From Hydrogenophaga borbori (GTDB lineage: Bacteria > Pseudomonadota > Gammaproteobacteria > Burkholderiales > Burkholderiaceae_C): a DNA stretch of 64,000 nt. The notes under the pieces were generated by a model, which was not told where the DNA came from, did no database searches, and saw only the letters and a program-made list of their open reading frames with translations. Shown one piece after another: positions 11,813 through 20,913 of this stretch (positions within the stretch are counted from its first letter, which is position 1; every line of letters starts with the position of its first letter). Where the stretch lies: positions 124,001 to 188,000 of the forward strand of contig NZ_QVLS01000012.1 of NCBI RefSeq assembly GCF_003417535.1. The letters are read 5' to 3'. Both the position numbers and the translations under genes were made by a program.

Positions 11813-13762
11813 TTATACCGGCGCGGCCCCGATCTGGTGCTCCAGCGCCTTGCGCTGGGCCTGGATGTCGGCATAACGCCGCAGTTCGGCCGGGTCGTTG
11901 CCGGCGCGGGCGATGGCCTCGACCTCCAGGGCCTTCAGGTGCTCGATGCGCAGGCGCAGCATGACGCCGCCCAGTTCCTCGGCGTCTTCCTCGGCGCCCG
12001 GGGTCAGGGCGCAGCGCTCCACCTGCTGGCAGGCCAGCGCCTCGTGCTCGTGGCCGCGCAGGGCCTCGCGCAGGGCGGCCCAGGGCTGGTGACCGTGTTC
12101 GTGCAGTTGCGCCTCGAGCCAGGCGAACAGGGGGCCGTGCGGCGCAGGCAGCTCGGCCAGCAGGTGGTGGTCGTCGGCAGAGAGCTGGTCCCAGGACGGC
12201 GTATGCGACAGCAGCAGGCCCAAAGCCCGGTCCTCGCGGCTCATGAGGCCGCGGCGCGAAGCCGACGAGCGGCCATGCCAGGCGTGCTGGGTGGCGGCCT
12301 GCCCCTGGCGGCGGCGCGGGGCACCGGGCCCGTATCCGCCACCGTGTTCGTACCCATGATCGCGCTCAGGGCCCGCACCGTGGTCGCGCGGTTCCTGGCG
12401 GGCGCGGGCCGTGCGCGGCGAGGCGCTGCCCGGCTGACCGCGGCCGCCCGCCGGCGCCCACAGGCGCAGCAGGTCCTGGGCGTCCAGCGCGGCGGTGTGG
12501 GCGATGTCGGCCAGCAGCTGGCTCTTGAGCGCGCCGTCGGGCAGGGCGCTCCACATCGGGCGGGCCTGGCTGGCCATGCGCGCGCGGCCTTCGGCGGTGT
12601 CGAGCTCGCAATCGGCGCCGGCGGCCTCCAGCAGGAAGCGCGACAGCGGCATGGCTTCCTTCACGCGGGCGGCGAAGGCCTCGGTGCCATGCTCGCGGAT
12701 GAAGCTGTCGGGGTCGTGTTCCGTGGGCAGGAAGAGGAACTTCACGCTGCGCGTATCGCTGGCCCAGGGCAGGGCGGCGTCCAGCGCCTTGCGCGCGGCG
12801 CGCCGGCCGGCGGCGTCGCCATCAAAGCTGAACACCACGGCGTCGGTGAAACGGAACAGCTTCTGCACGTGGTCGGCTGTGCAGGCCGTGCCCAGCGTCG
12901 CCACGGCGTTGCCGAAACCGAGCTGGGCGAGCGCCACCACGTCCATGTAGCCTTCGGTGACCAGGGCGTAGCCGTGCTGTCGGATGGCGGTGCGCGCCTC
13001 GAACAGTCCGTAGAGCTCGCGGCCCTTGCTGAAGACCGGCGTCTCGGGCGAGTTGAGGTACTTGGGCTCGCCCTTGTCGAGCACGCGCCCGCCAAAGCCG
13101 ATGCACTCGCCCTTGACGTTGCGGATGGGGAACATCACGCGGTCGCGGAAGCGGTCGTAGCGCTTGGCCTGGCCATCCTGGCCCTTTTCGTCGGCGTGTT
13201 CGATCACCAGGCCCGACTCGGTGAGCAGCGGCGACTGGTAGTCCGGGAACACGCCGGCCAGGTGGCGCCAGCCCTCGGGCGCGTAGCCCAGACCGAACAC
13301 CTTGGCGATCTGGCCGGACAGGCCGCGGCCCTTGAGGTAGCCGATGGCGCGCGGCGAGGCTTTCAGCTGCTTCTGGTAGTCGCGCGCGGCTTTCTCCAGC
13401 ACGTCGGTCAGCGTGGCCTGCTGCTGGCGCTGCTGCGCGGCGCGTTCGCGGTCCTGCGGCGAGGCGGCGTCGTCGGGCACCTGCAGGCCGACCTGGGCGG
13501 CCAGGTCCTTCACGGCTTCCACGAAGCCCATGCCCGTGTGCTCCATGAGAAAGCCGATGGCGTTGCCGTTCGCCCCGCAACCGAAGCAGTGATAGAACTG
13601 CTTGGACGGGCTGACGCTGAACGAGGGCGATTTCTCGCCGTGGAAGGGGCACAGCCCCATGAAGTTGGCGCCGCCCTTCTTGAGCTGCACGTAGCGGCCC
13701 ACCACGTCGACCACGTCGACGCGGGTGAGCAGTTCCTGGATGAAGCTCTGGGGGATGGCCAT
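11813..13762 (-). CDS. dnaG: DNA primase
   Basis: A 649-residue replicative primase that makes RNA primers with DnaB. The N-terminal zinc finger is visible (CPFHGE and, 17 residues on, CFGCG), then the catalytic core with TOPRIM motifs VTEGYMDVVAL and FSFDGDAAGRRAA, and a divergent C-terminal helicase-binding domain with low-complexity linker around residues 440-510. The start MAIPQSFIQELL is the family start. It is upstream of rpoD; rpsU, its frequent partner elsewhere, is not adjacent here. Confidence 0.97.
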   Translation of the reverse strand: MAIPQSFIQELLTRVDVVDVVGRYVQLKKGGANFMGLCPFHGEKSPSFSVSPSKQFYHCFGCGANGNAIGFLMEHTGMGFVEAVKDLAAQVGLQVPDDAASPQDRERAAQQRQQQATLTDVLEKAARDYQKQLKASPRAIGYLKGRGLSGQIAKVFGLGYAPEGWRHLAGVFPDYQSPLLTESGLVIEHADEKGQDGQAKRYDRFRDRVMFPIRNVKGECIGFGGRVLDKGEPKYLNSPETPVFSKGRELYGLFEARTAIRQHGYALVTEGYMDVVALAQLGFGNAVATLGTACTADHVQKLFRFTDAVVFSFDGDAAGRRAARKALDAALPWASDTRSVKFLFLPTEHDPDSFIREHGTEAFAARVKEAMPLSRFLLEAAGADCELDTAEGRARMASQARPMWSALPDGALKSQLLADIAHTAALDAQDLLRLWAPAGGRGQPGSASPRTARARQEPRDHGAGPERDHGYEHGGGYGPGAPRRRQGQAATQHAWHGRSSASRRGLMSREDRALGLLLSHTPSWDQLSADDHHLLAELPAPHGPLFAWLEAQLHEHGHQPWAALREALRGHEHEALACQQVERCALTPGAEEDAEELGGVMLRLRIEHLKALEVEAIARAGNDPAELRRYADIQAQRKALEHQIGAAPV

Positions 13763-13895
13763 GGGGAAGGGGGAGAGTATGAAGCACCCCCGCCGCGCCG
13801 CGCGCGGCCCCCTCGAGGATGCCTGGCCGACGGAGCGGCACGGCCAGGTCCGTGGCCTGTGTGGACGGGACCTCTCGCGCCGACGGGGGTGGCGG

Positions 13896-15683
13896 TCAAT
13901 CGCCTGCGACGATGCCCTCGCGCCGCGGATCGGCGCCGCCCAGCCAGCGCGCGCCGCGCCGCACCAGGGCCTGCGCGCCGCTGGTCATCTCCACCGTTTG
14001 CACCGTGTGGCCGAGGGCGCGCAGCGCCTGCACGGTGGCGTCGGGGAAACGGTTCTGCTCCAGCATCAGCGGGCCGCCCAGGGTGCCGAAGTTGGGCAGG
14101 TCCAGCGCGGCCTGCGGGTGCAGACCCCAGTGCAAGCTGCCGTGCAGGGCCTTGGCGGTGTAGTGAATGATGAGCGCGCCGCCCGGGCTGCCCGCGCTCA
14201 TGAGGGGTTCGCCGCTGTGCGCGTCGAACACGAGCGTGGGCGCCATGGACGAGCGCGGCCGCTTGCCCGGCTGAACGCGGTTGGCGATGGGGCGGCCCTG
14301 GGCATCGGCGGGCGCGAAGCTGAAGTCGGTGAGCTCGTTGTTGAGCAGGAAGCCGCCGGGGCGCGAGGGATCGGTGCTCACCATCAGGCGCGAGCCGAAG
14401 GCCGATTCGATGGTGGTGGTCATGGCCAGTGCGTTGCCGCGGCCATCGACGATGCTGATGTGGCTGGTGCCGGCCTCGGGTTGCGCGGGCATGGGCGCGA
14501 AGGCCAGCGTCGCGCCGGCCGGCCGGCCCGGTCGGGCCTCGGGCATGCGCTGCGGCCCGATGAGCTGGGCGCGTGCGTTGAGGTACTCGGGGGCCAGCAG
14601 GCTGTTCCAGTCGCCGCCGGGCGCGGGCACGAAGTCGGGGTCACCCACGTACTGGGCGCGGTCCGCGAACGCCAGGCGCGAGGCCTCGGTGTAGGCGTGC
14701 AGCCAGTCGGCGCCGGGTCGGCCGTCGCGCAGCCCGGCCAGGGCCTGCGGCGTGCGCGATAGCAGGCCCAGGATCTGCCCGACCGCGATGCCGCCCGAGC
14801 TGGGCGGCGGAAAGCCGCACAGGCGCACCCAGCGCCCGCCGGTGCGCAGCGGGTGGCACAAGGCCTCGCGCTCGCGCGGCTGGTAGCGGCGCAGGTCGTC
14901 CAGCGTGAGCGCGCCGGGCAGGCTGGGGTGCTGGCGAACCTTGTCGACGATGGCGCGCGCGACCGGGCCGTCGACCAGGGCCCGTGGCCCGATGGCCGCG
15001 ATGTCGCGCAGCACCGCCGCGAGCTCGGGATTGCGCAGCGCATGGCCGACGGGATGCGGCGTGCCATCGGCGCGGTAGAAGTAGGCGCGGGCCACGGGGT
15101 CGGCCGGCAGTGCCCGCTCGGCGGCCAGCAGCGTGTGCAGCCGCGGGCTCACGGGAAAGCCGCGCTCGGCCAGGTCGATGGCGGGCTGGAACAGCCGCGC
15201 CCAGGGCAGGCGGCCGTGCTGCCGGTGCGCCAGCGCCAGCATGGCCACGGTGCCCGGCACGCCCACCGAACGGCCGCTGGCCACGGCCTGCGCGAAGGGC
15301 ATCGGCTGGCCCTGGGCGTCGAGGAAGAGGCGCTCGTCGACGGCGGCCGGCGCGGTCTCGCGGCCATCGTAGGCCTGCACGCGCCGGCCGTCCCAATGCA
15401 GCAGGAACGCGCCGCCGCCGATGCCGCTGGACTGCGGCTCCACGAGCGTCAGCACCATCTGCACCGCAATCGCGGCGTCCACCGCGCTGCCCCCCTCGCG
15501 CAGGACGCGCGCGCCCGCCTCGGTGGCCAGCGGGTTGGCGGCAGCGACGGCGAAGCGCTCGAAAGACCAGCCCGGCTTCGCCGTGTAGCCGGAGGCGGCT
15601 TCGGGCTGAGGGGGTGCGGCGGGCGGCTGCGCGCAGGCCGCCAGCAGCAAGGTCAGGAGGAGGGGGGAGAGCCAGCGCTTCAT
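13896..15683 (-). CDS. ggt: Gamma-glutamyltransferase, predicted lipoprotein
   Basis: A 595-residue Ntn-hydrolase that cleaves and transfers gamma-glutamyl groups, for example from glutathione. The N-terminus is a lipoprotein signal (MKRWLSPLLLTLLLAACAQP, lipobox LAAC), so it is probably anchored in the periplasm. The precursor self-cleaves before the nucleophile Thr in GTSHISIVD, separating large and small subunits; family segments SSGIGGGAFLL and the SAGSPGG glycine motif near the C-terminus are present. It is a single gene between dnaG and a short-chain dehydrogenase. Confidence 0.93.
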   Translation of the reverse strand: MKRWLSPLLLTLLLAACAQPPAAPPQPEAASGYTAKPGWSFERFAVAAANPLATEAGARVLREGGSAVDAAIAVQMVLTLVEPQSSGIGGGAFLLHWDGRRVQAYDGRETAPAAVDERLFLDAQGQPMPFAQAVASGRSVGVPGTVAMLALAHRQHGRLPWARLFQPAIDLAERGFPVSPRLHTLLAAERALPADPVARAYFYRADGTPHPVGHALRNPELAAVLRDIAAIGPRALVDGPVARAIVDKVRQHPSLPGALTLDDLRRYQPREREALCHPLRTGGRWVRLCGFPPPSSGGIAVGQILGLLSRTPQALAGLRDGRPGADWLHAYTEASRLAFADRAQYVGDPDFVPAPGGDWNSLLAPEYLNARAQLIGPQRMPEARPGRPAGATLAFAPMPAQPEAGTSHISIVDGRGNALAMTTTIESAFGSRLMVSTDPSRPGGFLLNNELTDFSFAPADAQGRPIANRVQPGKRPRSSMAPTLVFDAHSGEPLMSAGSPGGALIIHYTAKALHGSLHWGLHPQAALDLPNFGTLGGPLMLEQNRFPDATVQALRALGHTVQTVEMTSGAQALVRRGARWLGGADPRREGIVAGD

Positions 15684-15711
15684 GGCGCGACTCTACGCCC
15701 GAAGCGCCGGC

Positions 15712-16470
<759 letters not shown>

Positions 16471-16514
16471 GCTTGTGCTCCTGAGGGGATGGGTGCGCCG
16501 GGGTGGCGTTGACG

Positions 16515-16530
16515 TTGACGTAAACGTCAA
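16515..16530. promoter_or_regulatory. Palindromic operator candidate
   Basis: TTGACGTAAACGTCAA is a dyad with 7-bp arms around AA, in the gap between the short-chain dehydrogenase and pgsA, 45 bp upstream of the dehydrogenase start. An extra TTGACG copy abuts it at 16509. The shape resembles sites described for MerR-family LiuR regulators of branched-chain amino acid and fatty acid catabolism, which would suit the HSD10-like enzyme; that link is inference. Confidence 0.5.
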
Positions 16531-16599
16531 TTATGCAGTGGCGCTCGGTGGCTGCGGCCCCCGTCCTGGCCCGCGCGGACCAGCCCGCATAATCCGCCC

Positions 16600-17169
16600 A
16601 TGTTCTTCAACCTCCCCACCCTGCTGACCTGGGCCCGCATCGTGGCGATTCCGCTGATCGTGGGGGTGTTCTACGTGGGCCATCTCGGTCCGGCGGAGCA
16701 GAACCTGGTGGCCACCGCCATGTTCATCGTCTTCGCGCTCACCGACTGGGCCGACGGCTATCTGGCGCGCAAGCTCAACCAGACCTCGGCCTTCGGCGCC
16801 TTCCTCGACCCGGTGGCCGACAAGTTCCTGGTCTGCGCCAGCCTGCTGGTGCTGGTGCACATGGGCCGTGCCGACGTGTTCGCGGCGCTCATCATCATCG
16901 GTCGCGAGATCGCGATCTCCTCGCTGCGCGAGTGGATGGCCATCATCGGCGCCACCAAGAGCGTGGCCGTGCACATGATCGGCAAGGTCAAGACCATGGT
17001 GCAGATGATCGCGATCCCTTTCCTGCTGTTCGACGGCCGGCTGTTCGGTCTGATCGACACCCGCCTGTGGGGCACCTGGCTGCTGTGGATGTCGGCCGTC
17101 CTCACGGTGTGGTCCATGGTCTATTACCTGCAGAAGGCGCTGCCCGAGATCCGCGCGCGTTCCCGTTGA
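16600..17169 (+). CDS. pgsA: CDP-diacylglycerol--glycerol-3-phosphate 3-phosphatidyltransferase
   Basis: A 189-residue integral membrane enzyme that makes phosphatidylglycerol phosphate, the committed step to phosphatidylglycerol and cardiolipin. The CDP-alcohol phosphotransferase signature D-G-x2-A-R-x8-G-x3-D-x3-D is visible from ADGYLARKLNQTSAFGAFLD through VADKFLV. Several hydrophobic helices follow. Length is normal. The exporter gene starts 10 bp after its stop. Confidence 0.95.
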   Translation: MFFNLPTLLTWARIVAIPLIVGVFYVGHLGPAEQNLVATAMFIVFALTDWADGYLARKLNQTSAFGAFLDPVADKFLVCASLLVLVHMGRADVFAALIIIGREIAISSLREWMAIIGATKSVAVHMIGKVKTMVQMIAIPFLLFDGRLFGLIDTRLWGTWLLWMSAVLTVWSMVYYLQKALPEIRARSR

Positions 17170-17179
17170 AAGCGAGCCC

Positions 17180-18079
17180 GTGAGTCCTCCCGCGACCGAC
17201 AACGCCTGGCTGCGCGCCATGCCCTGGGTGTTCGTGCTGATCTGGAGCACGGGTTTCATCGTCGCGCGCTACGGCATGCCGCACGCACCGCCGCTGTCCT
17301 TCCTGGCGATGCGCTACGCGCTGTCCATCCTGTGCTTCCTGCCGTGGATCGTCTGGGCCGGCGTGAAGTGGCCGGCCAACCGCGCGCAGTGGCTGCACCT
17401 GTCGGTCGTCGGCGTGCTCATGCACGCGGGCTACCTGGGCGGCGTGTGGGCGGCGGTGAAGGCCGGCATGGGCTCGGGCCTGTCCTCGCTCATCGTCGGT
17501 CTGCAGCCGGTGCTCACCGCCATCTGGCTCAGCGCCGTGGGCGGCGCGCAGGGACAGGTGTCGCGCCGGCAGTGGCTGGGCCTGCTGCTGGGGTTTGCGG
17601 GGCTGGTGCTGGTGGTGTCGCGCAAGCTGGTCGACGGCTCGCCGGGCGACCACGCCAATGCGGAGAACCTGTCGTACGCGGTGTTCGCGCTGTTCGCCAT
17701 CACGGCCGGCACCCTGTACCAGAAGCGCTTCGTTCAGGCCTGCGACGTGCGCACCGCCAACACGGTGCAGCTCATCGCGGCCTTCATCGTCACGCTGCCC
17801 CTGGCCCTGCTGGAGTCCGAGCCCATGCACTACACGGGCGAGTTCATCGGCGCCATGGCCTGGTCGGTGTTGGGGCTCACGCTGGGCGGCAGCTCGCTGC
17901 TCTACCTCTTGATCCAGCGCGGGGCCGCGGCCAGCGTGGCCAGCCTGATGTACCTGGTGCCGCCGACCACGGCCGTCATCGCCTGGCTGTTGTTTCGCGA
18001 GCCGATCACGCCGCTCACGGTGGCGGGCATCGCGGTCACGGCCTTCGGCGTGAGCCTGGTCGTGCGCTCGCCGCGCTGA
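17180..18079 (+). CDS. EamA/DMT-family transporter
   Basis: A 299-residue inner-membrane protein with about ten hydrophobic segments in two repeated EamA units, starting PWVFVLIWSTGFIVARYG, the family's typical first helix. Members export amino acids, metabolites or drugs. The GTG start at 17180 lies 10 bp after pgsA. The last 44 bp overlap the 3' end of the convergent LysR gene. Substrate unknown. Confidence 0.9.
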   Translation: MSPPATDNAWLRAMPWVFVLIWSTGFIVARYGMPHAPPLSFLAMRYALSILCFLPWIVWAGVKWPANRAQWLHLSVVGVLMHAGYLGGVWAAVKAGMGSGLSSLIVGLQPVLTAIWLSAVGGAQGQVSRRQWLGLLLGFAGLVLVVSRKLVDGSPGDHANAENLSYAVFALFAITAGTLYQKRFVQACDVRTANTVQLIAAFIVTLPLALLESEPMHYTGEFIGAMAWSVLGLTLGGSSLLYLLIQRGAAASVASLMYLVPPTTAVIAWLLFREPITPLTVAGIAVTAFGVSLVVRSPR

Positions 18080-19013
18080 GCGCCGGCGCGGGCCGCCAGG
18101 GCTCGTCGCGGAAGGCCTCGGCCAGGGCGGTCACGAGCAGCCGGATGCGCTTGGGCGACTGCGCCTGCCAGGGCGCCAGCCAGTGGATGTCGGCGTCGCG
18201 GTGGCTCCAGGCCGGCAGCACGTGCACCAGCTCGCCGCTGGCGATCTGCGGCGCGATGTCCCACAGGCTGCGCAGCATGATGCCCTGGCCCGCGAGGCAC
18301 CAGTCGCGCACCAGCTCGCCCGAGTTGCTCGACAGCGGCCCGGCGATGGCCACCCGGCGCAGGGCGGCGTCGCCCTCGTGCTGCAGCGCCCAGTGGTCGT
18401 GGCGCCTCGGGTCGGCGTCGGTGTGCTCGCGCACCACCAGGCAGTGGTGCATGGCCAGGTCGTCCAGCGTGTGCGGCGCGCCGTGCACCGCCAGGTAGGC
18501 GGGGGCGGCCACCAGCACGCGCCGGTTGGGCGCCAGCCGGCGCGACACCCACTCGCCCGCGCGCTGGTCGGGCGCGCTCCACAGCCACACGGCGCCGTCC
18601 AGCCCTTCGGCGGCCAGGTCGGGCAGGCGCTCGGTGAGCTGCAACTGGATGGACACCGCCGGGTGCTTCGCCTGAAAGGCCGCCAGCGCCGGCCCCAGCC
18701 AGCGCCGCCCGAAGCCGAAGGTGGCCGCCAGGCGGATCGGCCCGGCGGGCTCGGCCTGGCGCTCGCGCAGCTCGGCCTCCGCCGCCTCGAAGCCGCGCAG
18801 CAGCTCGACCGCGCGCAGCGACAGGGTCTCGCCGTCGGCCGTGGGGCTGACGCGGCGCGTGGTGCGCTGGAACAGGCGCACGCCGAGCGAGGCCTCGAGC
18901 GCCGCCAGCCGCCGCGTGATGGCCGACGGCGTGAGTCCCAGGGCCTGAGCAGCCTGCGCCAGGCTGCCGTGCTGGCGAACGGCTTGCACCATCTCCAGAT
19001 CGGCGCGGTCCAT
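18036..19013 (-). CDS. dmlR: LysR-family regulator, probable DmlR
   Basis: A 325-residue LysR regulator with the HTH at residues about 5-60 (QHGSLAQAAQALGLTPSAIT) and a long effector domain. I place the start at the ATG at 19013 (MDRADLEMV) because AGGAG lies 7 bp upstream; an in-frame TTG at 19031 is possible. It is divergent from a D-malate/tartrate dehydrogenase gene, the arrangement of dmlR-dmlA, where DmlR activates D-malate use. An inverted repeat lies between them. The name rests on context and general similarity. Confidence 0.8.
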   Translation of the reverse strand: MDRADLEMVQAVRQHGSLAQAAQALGLTPSAITRRLAALEASLGVRLFQRTTRRVSPTADGETLSLRAVELLRGFEAAEAELRERQAEPAGPIRLAATFGFGRRWLGPALAAFQAKHPAVSIQLQLTERLPDLAAEGLDGAVWLWSAPDQRAGEWVSRRLAPNRRVLVAAPAYLAVHGAPHTLDDLAMHHCLVVREHTDADPRRHDHWALQHEGDAALRRVAIAGPLSSNSGELVRDWCLAGQGIMLRSLWDIAPQIASGELVHVLPAWSHRDADIHWLAPWQAQSPKRIRLLVTALAEAFRDEPWRPAPALSAASARPGSRRRP

Positions 19014-19028
19014 GAATTGCTCCTGGCT

Positions 19029-19052
19029 CAATAATCAATGCACGGATTATTG
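19029..19052. promoter_or_regulatory. Inverted-repeat operator between dmlR and dmlA
   Basis: CAATAATC and GATTATTG form perfect 8-bp arms separated by 8 bp, immediately upstream of the dmlR start and about 57 bp before dmlA. This AT-rich dyad in a GC-rich gap is the likely LysR-type binding site. Confidence 0.6.
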
Positions 19053-19108
19053 CGAATGGATTCGTTACAGTGGCGCACCGATTCGACGGCACCACCAGGA
19101 GACCCCCC

Positions 19109-20194
19109 ATGAGCAAGCACCGCATCGCGGTCATCGCCGGCGACGGCATCGGCACCGAAGTCATGCCCGAGGGCCTGCGCGTGCTCGAGGCCGCGGCCAC
19201 GCGCTTCGGCATCGACCTGCAGTTCGACCACTTCGACTTCAGCAGCTGTGACTACTTCGAGAAGCACGGCCAGATGCTGCCCGACAACTGGAAGGACCTC
19301 ATCGGGGGGCACGAGGCCATCTACTTCGGTGCCGTGGGCTGGCCCGCCAAGGTGCCCGACCACGTGTCCCTGTGGGGCTCGCTGCTGCTCTTTCGCCGCG
19401 AGTTCGACCAATACATCAATCTGCGACCCGCGCGCCTGATGCCCGGCGTGGTCGCGCCGGTCGTGCGCCGCGACGGCAGTCCGCGCCAGCCGGGCGAGAT
19501 CGACATGGTCATCGTGCGTGAGAACACGGAGGGCGAGTACAGCAGCATCGGTGGGCGCATGTACGCCGGTACGCCGCGCGAAATCGTGATGCAGGAAACC
19601 GTGATGTCGCGCCACGGCGTCGACCGCGTGCTGCGTTACGCCTTCGAGGTGGCGCGTTCGCGGCCCAAGAAGCACCTGACCAGCGCCACCAAGAGCAATG
19701 GCATCGCCATCACCATGCCGTACTGGGACGAGCGCGTGGCCGAAATGGCGAAAGAGTATCCAGATGTGACGGTGGACAAGTTCCACATCGACATCCTCAC
19801 CGCGCATTTCGTGCAGCGGCCCGACTTCTTCGACGTGGTCGTCGGCAGCAACCTGTTCGGTGACATCCTGTCGGACCTGGGGCCGGCCTGTACCGGCACC
19901 ATCGGCATCGCGCCCAGCGCCAACCTCAACCCCGACCGCACCCAGCCGTCGCTGTTCGAGCCGGTGCACGGCTCGGCGCCGGACATCGCGGGCAAGGGCG
20001 TCGCCAACCCCATCGGACAGATCTGGTGCGGCGCGATGATGCTCGACTTCCTGGGCCACCGCGAGGCGCACGACGCCGTGCTGCGCGCCATCGAGGCCAC
20101 GCTGGAGCCCAACAGTGGTGCGCCGCGCACGGCCGATCTGGGCGGGCGCGCGGGCACGGCCGACGTGGGCCGCGCGATCGCCTCGCTCCTCTGA
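19109..20194 (+). CDS. dmlA: D-malate / tartrate dehydrogenase (decarboxylating)
   Basis: A 361-residue member of the isocitrate/isopropylmalate dehydrogenase family. These enzymes oxidatively decarboxylate D-malate (to pyruvate) or act on tartrate with NAD and a divalent metal. Visible: IAVIAGDGIGTEVMPEGLRV at the N-terminus, the substrate-binding VRENTEGEYSSIGGR, and HGSAPDIAGKGVANPIG near the C-terminus. The Met at 19109 fits the family and follows AGGAGA. Divergent dmlR supports D-malate; tartrate dehydrogenase is the close alternative. Confidence 0.88.
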   Translation: MSKHRIAVIAGDGIGTEVMPEGLRVLEAAATRFGIDLQFDHFDFSSCDYFEKHGQMLPDNWKDLIGGHEAIYFGAVGWPAKVPDHVSLWGSLLLFRREFDQYINLRPARLMPGVVAPVVRRDGSPRQPGEIDMVIVRENTEGEYSSIGGRMYAGTPREIVMQETVMSRHGVDRVLRYAFEVARSRPKKHLTSATKSNGIAITMPYWDERVAEMAKEYPDVTVDKFHIDILTAHFVQRPDFFDVVVGSNLFGDILSDLGPACTGTIGIAPSANLNPDRTQPSLFEPVHGSAPDIAGKGVANPIGQIWCGAMMLDFLGHREAHDAVLRAIEATLEPNSGAPRTADLGGRAGTADVGRAIASLL

Positions 20195-20466
20195 CCGCTG
20201 ATCTCGCCGACGCGCCGATGCCCCAGGCGAAGGAGGCCTGTGTGGGGCATCTGCGTCTAGAATCGCCGCTCGTGTGGCCCATGGGCCTCGGCGCCCGATG
20301 TCTTGTTGACACGCGCCGCGGCACATGGGTCTAATCGTTCGGCGCATGGATTCCGGCACTTCCGCCAGGGCCTGCGCTCCCGGGCAGACACCGGCCGGCC
20401 CCCGCGGCGGCCGTCGCACCCGGCCCAATACACGCTTCACCCAATCCATTTCAAGAGGGGCTCTTC

Positions 20467-20739
20467 GTGAACAAAACCGAACTCGTCGAACACATCGCCA
20501 AGCACGCCGACATCTCCAAGGCCGCTGCGACGCGTGCTCTCGACTCCACCATCGCCGCCATCCGCACCACGCTCAAGAAGGGCGGCACCGTTTCCCTGGT
20601 GGGCTTCGGCTCGTTCGGCGTGAGCAAACGTCCCGCTCGCAAGGGCCGCAACCCGCGCACCGGCGCCGAGATTAAAATCAAGGCCGCCAAGGTGCCGAAG
20701 TTCCGCCCCGGCAAGGCACTGAAGGACGCGGTCAACTGA
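20467..20739 (+). CDS. hupB: HU-family DNA-binding protein
   Basis: A 90-residue histone-like protein that bends DNA and compacts the nucleoid. The family motif [21 protein letters not shown], which contains the DNA-binding arm, is present, with the alpha-helical N-terminus [20 protein letters not shown]. The start is a GTG preceded by AGAGGGG. It lies upstream of tRNA-Val and ppiD, matching the usual hupB-ppiD order. Confidence 0.95.
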   Translation: MNKTELVEHIAKHADISKAAATRALDSTIAAIRTTLKKGGTVSLVGFGSFGVSKRPARKGRNPRTGAEIKIKAAKVPKFRPGKALKDAVN

Positions 20740-20758
20740 CCTGGCCATTCAAGTACAT

Positions 20759-20834
20759 GGGTGCTTAGCTCAGTCGGTAGAGCGGCTCTCTTACACGGAG
20801 TAGGTCGGCGGTTCGACCCCGTCAGCACCCACCA
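20759..20834 (+). tRNA. tRNA-Val (anticodon TAC)
   Basis: A full 76-nt cloverleaf: acceptor GGGTGCT/AGCACCC, D arm GCTC/GAGC, anticodon stem GCTCT/GGAGT around CTTACAC, T arm with TTCGACC, and an encoded CCA end. It sits between hupB and ppiD and is followed at once by a terminator. Confidence 0.97.
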
Positions 20835-20840
20835 CAAAAA

Positions 20841-20866
20841 GGCGAACCCGGGTTCGCCTTTTTTGT
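20841..20866 (+). terminator. Intrinsic terminator after tRNA-Val
   Basis: A perfect 18-bp palindrome (GGCGAACCCGGGTTCGCC, 20841-20858) followed by a T-run, seven bases after the tRNA. Confidence 0.92.
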
Positions 20867-20913
20867 TGTCCCTCAGAATCCGGCACTCGACCCGCCACCT
20901 CAAGGACGTTCGC

